A stretch of DNA of 6,126 nucleotides from the NCBI GenBank assembly GCA_944325295.1, contig CALUZL010000138.1, forward strand, positions 1 to 6,126, read 5' to 3'. The DNA comes from an uncultured Erysipelotrichaceae bacterium. Lineage in GTDB: Bacteria > Bacillota_I > Bacilli_A > Erysipelotrichales > Erysipelotrichaceae. Below are positions 1 through 4,654 of the stretch, in pieces. A model generated the notes under the pieces. The model ran no database searches, had not been told where the DNA came from, and saw only the letters and a program-made list of their open reading frames with translations. Positions within the stretch are counted from its first letter, which is position 1; each line of letters begins with the position of its first letter. A program made the position numbers and the translations under genes.

Positions 1-675
1 ATGGTCTACTGTGCCGACTGTGGGGCGAAAATGCGGTACTGCACGACCAATTACTTTGAGAAGCGGCAGGATCACTTTGTCTGCGCCAACTACCGCAGCA
101 ATACGGGAAGTTGTTCGGCGCACTTCATCCGGGCGGTTGTGCTGGAAGATTTGGTCTGGATGCACATGAAAACGGTCATCTTCTATGTGACCCGGTATGA
201 GAAGCATTTCCGGGCCGCAATGGAACACCGGCTTCGGCTGTCCAGCGAGGAAAAAATCTGCGCCAGCATCAAGCGTCTGGAACAGGCGCAGCGGCGTATG
301 GGCGAGCTTGACCGGCTGTTCATCCGCATCTATGAGGACAATGTAGCCGGGAAGATTACGGATGAGCGGTTTTCCATGATGAGCCAGTCTTATGAGGACG
401 AGCAGGCACAGCTCAAGGTGGTAATCCAGACCTTACAGCAGGACATTGAAGTACAGGAACGACAGATTGAAAACTTGGATCAGTTCATCCAGCGGGTACA
501 CAAGTACACGGATTTACAGGAATTGACCCCTTACGCTCTGCGGGAGCTTGTAAAGGCGATCTACATCGAAGCGCCGGACAAGAGCAGCGGCAAACGGCGA
601 CAGAACATCCGTATCTCCTATGACCTTGTGGGCTTTATTCCCGTGGACGAGCTGATAAAACAGGAAACGGCATGA
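1..675 (+). CDS. Large serine recombinase, C-terminal part (5' end outside window)
   Basis: This is the C-terminal part of a site-specific recombinase of the large serine (resolvase/invertase) family, which cuts and rejoins DNA to excise and integrate mobile elements. The 224 visible residues begin with a recombinase zinc beta ribbon (C4 and C7 in VYCADCG, then C28 and C38). A long charged, Gln/Glu-rich coiled coil follows at about residues 82-165, then a DUF4368-like tail ending near residue 221. The YEDNVAGKITDERF stretch (residues 111-124) is typical of the Tn4451/Tn5397-type recombinases of Firmicutes elements. The catalytic resolvase domain with its serine, and most of the central recombinase domain, lie upstream of base 1. 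The ATG at base 1 is therefore almost certainly an internal methionine. The reading frame is open to TGA at 673-675. Base composition is more GC-rich than the genes to the right, which fits acquired DNA. Family assignment is firm; the exact element is unknown. Confidence 0.92.
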   Translation: MVYCADCGAKMRYCTTNYFEKRQDHFVCANYRSNTGSCSAHFIRAVVLEDLVWMHMKTVIFYVTRYEKHFRAAMEHRLRLSSEEKICASIKRLEQAQRRMGELDRLFIRIYEDNVAGKITDERFSMMSQSYEDEQAQLKVVIQTLQQDIEVQERQIENLDQFIQRVHKYTDLQELTPYALRELVKAIYIEAPDKSSGKRRQNIRISYDLVGFIPVDELIKQETA

Positions 676-695
676 CCGAAGCCATGCCGTTCCTG
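661..695 (+). other. Hairpin spanning the recombinase stop codon
   Basis: Bases 661-674 (CAGGAAACGGCATG) are the reverse complement of 683-695 (CATGCCGTTCCTG) apart from one bulged A, giving a 13-bp stem with an 8-base loop (675-682). The recombinase stop codon TGA (673-675) sits at the stem-loop junction. The sequence after the stem (cgaaaactaatttt) has no clean T-run, so it is a poor intrinsic terminator. It could slow 3' exonucleases or belong to the element's end region. The structure is plain in the sequence; its role is inference. Confidence 0.6.
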
Positions 696-721
696 CGAAA
701 ACTAATTTTGCTCTCTTATGA

Positions 722-757
722 CCCCCGACCATGATCAAGGGAGGATTTTTATTTTTG
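722..757 (+). terminator. Candidate Rho-independent terminator of the recombinase gene
   Basis: CCCCC (722-726) can pair with GGGAGG (739-744) through five G-C pairs with one bulged A, enclosing a 12-base loop. It is followed at once by ATTTTTATTTTT (745-756), a good T-tract for the plus strand. This would end transcription from the recombinase before it reads into gltX from behind. A competing fold, 731-738 with 755-762 (ATGATCAA/TTGATCGT), uses the same bases. The stem is short, so confidence is moderate. I see no equally good terminator for gltX on the minus strand. Confidence 0.45.
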
Positions 758-775
758 ATCGTATTCGGATGCGGC

Positions 776-2230
776 TTATTGCAGTTTTTCTAAAGCGATA
801 TCTATTCTTCTTAAGCTTTCTTCTTTGCCGAGAATACACGACAGTTCGATTGCGCCGCCCGGAGTAAAGGCTTTACCGCTCAAGGCAACTCTTACCGGAT
901 ACATCAATACGCCGTTTTTAACACCGAGTTGGGCAGCTAAATTTACAAGGCCGCCATACAGAGTGTCGTGGTCCCAGGTTTCAATGGTCTCAAAGAGCTT
1001 TTTTGCTTCCGATAGTGATGATTTGGCGATCTGTGGATTTGTCTTCATCTTTTTGTTGGTGTAAAGATCGATATCATAGTCGCTAAGTTCGTCAAAGAAG
1101 TCGAGCATTTGTGGGATTTCCGATAAAATGTTTACTCTTTCTTTTAATATATGAGCGATCGCCATGTGATCATAAGGACCTTTTACAGCGTCTTTGATAT
1201 AGGGGTCAACAAGTTTTAAATACTTATCATAGTCCATATTCCTGAGGTAGACACCGTTCATCCATTTGAGTTTTTCAATGTCGAAGATAGCTCCGGAAGT
1301 ATTGATCCTTTTGACGTTGAAAGCCTGACATAGCTCTTCAAGAGAGTAGATCTCTCTTTCTTCTTCTGGTGACCAGCCAAGTAACGCGATGTAGTTGAGG
1401 ATCGCTTCCGGAAGATAGCCTTTGGCGACCAGATCTTGGAAGGAAGCATCACCATTTCGTTTTGATAACTTTTGATGTTCATCCTTCATTACCGGAGGGC
1501 AATGGATGTAACGGGGAACATTCCAGCCGAGAGCTTCATATATCAGATTGTACTTAGGTGTACTTGAGAGGTACTCATTACCTCTGACGACATCAGTGAT
1601 CTCCATCAGATGGTCATCGATGACATTGGCAAAATTATATGTCGGATAGCCATCAGATTTCAAAAGGATCATCTCATCTAATGTCGCATTGTCAACGGTG
1701 ATCGTACCATATACCTCATCTTCAAAGGATGTCGTACCGTTTGGGTCGATGTTTTGTCTGATGACATAAGGCTCACCATTTTTGATCCTTTCATCGATCT
1801 GTTCCTTTGTTAATTTTTTGCAGGGATCACGATAGATGAAGGATTCGCCTTTAGCTTCGGCGACTTCTTTTTGCGATTTGATATCTTCTTCGGTACAAAA
1901 GCAGATATGAGCTTTGCCCATTTCGACAAGTTGCATCGCATATTTGTAATACAGACCCTGTTTCATCCTTTCGGATTGGACATAAGGACCATATTCACCG
2001 CCGACATCCGGACCTTCATCGTGTTTGAGATTGCAAGCTTTGAGTGTGTCATAGATGATATCGGTAGCACCTTCGATCAGACGTCCCTGATCGGTGTCCT
2101 CGATTCTTAAAATAAATTTACCGTCTTTATCTTTTTTTGCCACAAGATATGCGTAAAGGGCGGTGCGAAGATTGCCGATGTGCATATAGCCGGTAGGACT
2201 TGGGGCAAAACGTGTTCTTACATTTTTCAT
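776..2230 (-). CDS. gltX: Glutamyl-tRNA synthetase (GltX)
   Basis: This cytoplasmic class I aminoacyl-tRNA synthetase uses ATP to join glutamate to tRNA-Glu. It is 484 residues long, the normal bacterial length. The HIGH-type signature reads HIGN at residues 17-20 within APSPTGYMHIGNLRTALY, and the KMSKS-type loop is KLSKR at 254-258. The C-terminal half is the helical anticodon-binding region and ends naturally (LGKEESLRRIDIALEKLQ), so the gene is intact. A zinc-site-like pattern C110-x-C112-x24-C137 is present, but the fourth ligand seen in E. coli (C-x-H) is replaced by lysine (K139). I chose the ATG at 2230, not the in-frame ATG at 2254, because AGAGGTGAT precedes it at ideal spacing and the promoter -10 box overlaps the upstream ATG. 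Whether the enzyme also charges tRNA-Gln cannot be told here. It stands alone, divergent from ktrB and convergent with the recombinase. Confidence 0.97.
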   Translation of the reverse strand: MKNVRTRFAPSPTGYMHIGNLRTALYAYLVAKKDKDGKFILRIEDTDQGRLIEGATDIIYDTLKACNLKHDEGPDVGGEYGPYVQSERMKQGLYYKYAMQLVEMGKAHICFCTEEDIKSQKEVAEAKGESFIYRDPCKKLTKEQIDERIKNGEPYVIRQNIDPNGTTSFEDEVYGTITVDNATLDEMILLKSDGYPTYNFANVIDDHLMEITDVVRGNEYLSSTPKYNLIYEALGWNVPRYIHCPPVMKDEHQKLSKRNGDASFQDLVAKGYLPEAILNYIALLGWSPEEEREIYSLEELCQAFNVKRINTSGAIFDIEKLKWMNGVYLRNMDYDKYLKLVDPYIKDAVKGPYDHMAIAHILKERVNILSEIPQMLDFFDELSDYDIDLYTNKKMKTNPQIAKSSLSEAKKLFETIETWDHDTLYGGLVNLAAQLGVKNGVLMYPVRVALSGKAFTPGGAIELSCILGKEESLRRIDIALEKLQ

Positions 2231-2233
2231 ACT

Positions 2234-2242
2234 ATCACCTCT
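2234..2242 (-). promoter_or_regulatory. Ribosome binding site of gltX (decides the start)
   Basis: On the minus strand AGAGGTGAT is followed by AGT and the ATG at 2230. It matches the 16S 3' end complement AGGAGGTGAT over the last seven bases (AGG TGAT region plus G), with 7 nt between the GAGG core and the start. It therefore selects the 484-residue form over one starting eight codons earlier. Confidence 0.8.
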
Positions 2243-2254
2243 GATAACGAACAT

Positions 2255-2283
2255 ATTCTAATATAAAATAGAGATTGTTTCAA
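2255..2283 (-). promoter_or_regulatory. Sigma-70-type promoter of gltX
   Basis: Read on the minus strand, TTGAAA (2283-2278) and TAGAAT (2260-2255) are separated by exactly 17 bases, with five of six matches to consensus in the -10 box and four of six in the -35 box. Transcription would begin near 2248, leaving a leader of about 18 bases that contains only the ribosome binding site. There is no room for a T-box or other riboswitch. Confidence 0.7.
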
Positions 2284-2291
2284 TTGTGTTA

Positions 2292-2320
2292 TTGTCTTTG
2301 AGATAGGGACGTGATAATAT
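2292..2320 (+). promoter_or_regulatory. Possible promoter of the ktrB operon, extended -10 type
   Basis: TTGTCT (2292-2297) is followed after 17 bases by TAATAT (2315-2320), preceded by TGA, so the -10 region reads TGATAATAT, an extended -10 (TGn). A 15-base alternative uses GATAAT (2313-2318). Transcription would start near 2327, which lies downstream of the ATG at 2319 and upstream of a GTG at 2340, so this promoter and the ATG start exclude each other. It stands back to back with the gltX promoter, with 8 bases between the two -35 boxes. Confidence 0.4.
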
Positions 2321-3713
2321 GGTGCTCATGGGTGATAGAGTGCAAAATTTTCGTAAGTATTTGTTTAAAAGATTCAGCGCACCGACTATTTTGACGCTGA
2401 GCTTTGCCCTGATGATTTTAACGGGAGCGATCTTGCTCTGTTTCCCGTTTGCAAACGCTCGTGAACCGATGGGTTTTGTCGATAATCTGTTTACGGCGAC
2501 GACCTCGACTTGCGTGACCGGATTGACAGTCACTTCGATCGGCGATCAGTACAACCTGATCGGGGACATCATCATACTCTTACTGATACAATTCGGTGGT
2601 TTAGGTCTTATGACCTTTATCTCGATAATCCTTGTCTTTTTGCACAACAATCTGCAGCTCAAAGAAAGAGCGCTATTGAAAGATGCTTTAAATAAGATGG
2701 ATTATGACGACATCCGCTCTTATATAATCGATATCTTCAGATTTACCGTTTGTATCGAAGGTGTTGGTACACTTCTGTTGGCTACTCAGCTCATACCAAA
2801 ACTCGGCTTTGTCCAAGGTCTTTGGAATTCGCTTTTTTTGGCTGTCAGCGCTTTTTGTAACGCCGGTATCGATATCTTCCCCGGGACATCATCACTTATC
2901 CCTTACAATGATAATTTTGTGATCGTATTGACCATTGCTTTATTGATCATATCCGGTGGTCTGGGCTTTGCGGTTTGGATCGACTTTAAGAAAAAACTCG
3001 GAAACTTTATCGCGCTCAAGCGAAAACTTGTGATGTATGCTTACAGGTTCCGCATGAATACGAAGATCGCCATAATCATGACTATCGGCATCTTGGCCTT
3101 TGGTACACTGTTTATCTTTATTGTCGAATATGACAACGCACTGGCTGAAATGACCTTTAGTCAAAAGCTTTTGAATTCGTTTTTTAATGTCACGACTCTC
3201 AGAACTGCAGGCTTTTCCACTTTCAATTACGCGATTATCCATCGCATCACAAAACTGTTTATGGTGATCGTCATGTTTATTGGCGGCAGTCCCGGTGGTA
3301 CAGCCGGCGGTATTAAGACAACGACTTTCTTTTTGCTGATGTATGCACTTATCTGCCAGATCAAACAGACGCGCTACATGAACGTCTTTGGCAGACACAT
3401 AAAGAAATCGAACTTTATAAACGCTTATTCGATATTTATTATTTATTTATTAATAGTCATATTGGCCGAAATGATATTGCTCGTTATAGAGCCGTTTGAT
3501 TCTTTGGATATCTTGTTTGAAATAGTCAGCGCAATCGGTACAGTTGGTCTTACGATCGGCATCACGCCTGAACTTGCGACGATCTCAAAGCTGATCATCA
3601 TCTCTTTGATGTTTATCGGCAGAGTCGGACCGATAACGATCGCTTACTCTTTACACAAGAAAGAAAAAGATACAAATGTCAAGTATCCGGTAACAGATAT
3701 TATGGTGGGGTGA
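2319..3713 (+). CDS. ktrB: KtrB/TrkH-family potassium uptake membrane subunit
   Basis: This integral membrane protein forms the K+ pathway of a Ktr-type transporter, working with the KtrA subunit encoded next to it. As read it has 464 residues in repeated M1-P-M2 units. The four selectivity-filter segments are visible, each with its key glycine: TCVTGL (G68), FCNAGID (G183), RTAGFST (G298) and GTVGLTIG (G410). All-glycine filters fit K+ selectivity in the KtrB/TrkH family. The Gly/Ser/Thr-rich loop SPGGTAGG (324-331) matches the intramembrane gating loop of KtrB. The first hydrophobic helix starts at about residue 22. The start is uncertain: ATG 2319 has a GTGAT-type ribosome site, but GTG 2340, giving a 457-residue protein, has GGGTGAT at the same spacing as gltX and ktrA. 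The stop TGA lies inside the ktrA ribosome binding site. TrkH is a possible alternative name; the short KtrA partner favours KtrB. Confidence 0.93.
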   Translation: MVLMGDRVQNFRKYLFKRFSAPTILTLSFALMILTGAILLCFPFANAREPMGFVDNLFTATTSTCVTGLTVTSIGDQYNLIGDIIILLLIQFGGLGLMTFISIILVFLHNNLQLKERALLKDALNKMDYDDIRSYIIDIFRFTVCIEGVGTLLLATQLIPKLGFVQGLWNSLFLAVSAFCNAGIDIFPGTSSLIPYNDNFVIVLTIALLIISGGLGFAVWIDFKKKLGNFIALKRKLVMYAYRFRMNTKIAIIMTIGILAFGTLFIFIVEYDNALAEMTFSQKLLNSFFNVTTLRTAGFSTFNYAIIHRITKLFMVIVMFIGGSPGGTAGGIKTTTFFLLMYALICQIKQTRYMNVFGRHIKKSNFINAYSIFIIYLLIVILAEMILLVIEPFDSLDILFEIVSAIGTVGLTIGITPELATISKLIIISLMFIGRVGPITIAYSLHKKEKDTNVKYPVTDIMVG

Positions 3714-3714
3714 T
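3707..3714 (+). promoter_or_regulatory. Ribosome binding site of ktrA containing the ktrB stop
   Basis: GGGGTGAT carries the ktrB stop codon TGA at 3711-3713 and is followed by AGT and the ktrA ATG at 3718. A ribosome ending ktrB would cover the ktrA start region, so the two subunits are probably translationally coupled. The arrangement GGTGATAGT-ATG is the same as that before gltX. Confidence 0.75.
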
Positions 3715-3717
3715 AGT

Positions 3718-4392
3718 ATGCAAAAAACTTATTTAGTATTAGGACTTGGAATCTTCGGTTCGTCTGCCGCTAAGGAATTGAGTAAATACGGTCAGGACGT
3801 AATCGCTATCGATCGTGACATGACCTGCGTTGAAAGAGTGCAGGAGTTTGTCAGTCATGCCGTCTGTTGCGACTTTACTGATATTGATGAATTGAAATCG
3901 GCAGGAGTTGCTGAAGCTAATGCCGCCATTATAGCTACCGGATCTCATCTCGAAGAGTCGATCTTGGCCATTATGAATCTTAAACAGTTGGGTATACCTT
4001 TTGTCTTGGCTAAAGCCAAAAATAAAAAGTATGGCGAGATAATGAAAAAGATCGGCGCCGATAAAGTCGTTCTTCCGGAAAAAGAAGCCGGTGTCCGTAT
4101 GGCGAAAACACTTCTGGCTTGGAATGTAATCGATCTGATGGATATCGATAACGACTATTCCATCATGGAGATAAAAATCCCGTCATCTTGGACAGGTAAG
4201 TCGCTGATCGAGCTTGATTTGCGAAACAAACTCGGTATGAACGTCTTGGGAATCCGTGAGGGTGAAAGCCATAATCTCGGAATCAACCCGGATCCGAATT
4301 ACCGTTTCAAGGCAAATGATGCTGTCTTGGTAATTGCGGAAAAGACGATCTTCAGTCACTATGACGAACTTGTAAAAGAGAAAGTATTTTGA
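3718..4392 (+). CDS. ktrA: KtrA-type potassium uptake regulatory subunit (TrkA/RCK)
   Basis: This peripheral cytoplasmic protein gates the KtrB channel subunit by binding nucleotides. It has 224 residues, the length of a single-unit KtrA and about half that of a duplicated TrkA. The N-terminal Rossmann-type RCK_N domain (about 3-120) starts with G9-L-G11-I-F-G14 and has acidic D32 at the end of the second strand, plus D52 in the CCDFTD turn. LPEKEAGVRMA (119-129) is typical of the family. The RCK_C domain spans about 136-222; in Staphylococcus aureus KtrA this domain binds cyclic di-AMP, which closes the system, but whether it does so here is inference. It starts 4 nt after ktrB. Its own stop overlaps the GAGG ribosome site of the next gene. 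Family assignment is firm. Confidence 0.95.
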   Translation: MQKTYLVLGLGIFGSSAAKELSKYGQDVIAIDRDMTCVERVQEFVSHAVCCDFTDIDELKSAGVAEANAAIIATGSHLEESILAIMNLKQLGIPFVLAKAKNKKYGEIMKKIGADKVVLPEKEAGVRMAKTLLAWNVIDLMDIDNDYSIMEIKIPSSWTGKSLIELDLRNKLGMNVLGIREGESHNLGINPDPNYRFKANDAVLVIAEKTIFSHYDELVKEKVF

Positions 4393-4402
4393 GGTTTTTG
4401 AA

Positions 4403-4654
4403 ATGAAATTTGAATATACACCAAAGGGCGTTTGCTCAAGAAAAATGATTTTTAATATTGAAAACGATAAGATTGAAAGTTTTGAAGTAGTCGGAGGGTG
4501 CAACGGCAATCTTAAAGGTATTGCCAGCCTGTTAAAGGATATGAAGGTCGACGATGCGATCGGAAGACTTAGGGGGATCAAGTGCGGTATCAAAGACACT
4601 TCTTGTCCCGACCAGATATCCAAGGCCTTAGAAGAGTTTAAGACCCTTGCCTAG
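4403..4654 (+). CDS. Small TSCPD-domain protein (TIGR03905-like), function unknown
   Basis: This 83-residue protein ends with the motif T66-S-C-P-D70, the signature of the TSCPD domain also found at the C-terminus of some class II ribonucleotide reductases. It resembles the stand-alone TIGR03905 family, which has no established function. Visible marks are VCSRKM (C11), a glycine-rich GGCNGN (31-36, with C33), KCG (C61) and C68 in TSCPD. The four cysteines could bind a metal, which is inference. It has no signal peptide or membrane segment, so it should be cytoplasmic. The start ATG follows GAGG (4391-4394), which overlaps the ktrA stop, and the gap to ktrA is only 10 nt. The start codon of the ABC gene lies inside its last three codons. 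The layout suggests co-expression with both neighbours, though a shared role is not shown. Confidence 0.88.
   Translation: MKFEYTPKGVCSRKMIFNIENDKIESFEVVGGCNGNLKGIASLLKDMKVDDAIGRLRGIKCGIKDTSCPDQISKALEEFKTLA

Larger units (their letters stand above)
1..760 (+). mobile_element. Terminal segment of an integrative element (boundary approximate)
   Basis: A large serine recombinase is usually the last gene at one end of the element it mobilises, and here it is followed within about 100 bases by a complete housekeeping gene, gltX, in the opposite direction. The GC-rich recombinase and the more AT-rich gltX/ktr side differ visibly in composition. I infer that the element end lies between 676 and 775. 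The right edge given is a guess, because the second att site is outside the window and no repeat can be compared. The rest of the element, including cargo, is to the left. Confidence 0.55.

Noticed and set aside
672..734. 20-codon reading frame (MTEAMPFLRKLI...) overlapping the recombinase stop as ATGA, with AGGAAA upstream
   Set aside because: It is very short, lies inside the stop-codon hairpin and resembles no known protein. The overlap looks accidental.
2252..2254. Upstream in-frame ATG giving gltX eight extra residues
   Set aside because: It lies next to the -10 box and upstream of the predicted transcription start, and has no ribosome binding site. The ATG at 2230 has a strong one.
2231..2318. 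Possible riboswitch or T-box in the gltX/ktrB intergenic space
   Set aside because: Only 88 bases are shared by two divergent genes, predicted leaders are under about 20 bases, and no T-box or ydaO-type motifs are visible.
2940..3398. 152-codon open frame on the minus strand inside ktrB
   Set aside because: It is antisense to a firmly identified gene, shows no recognisable domain, and is explained as a shadow of the ktrB codons.
4183..4623. 146-codon minus-strand open frame across ktrA and the TSCPD gene
   Set aside because: It spans two well-supported plus-strand genes, has no ribosome site that I can see and no family features.
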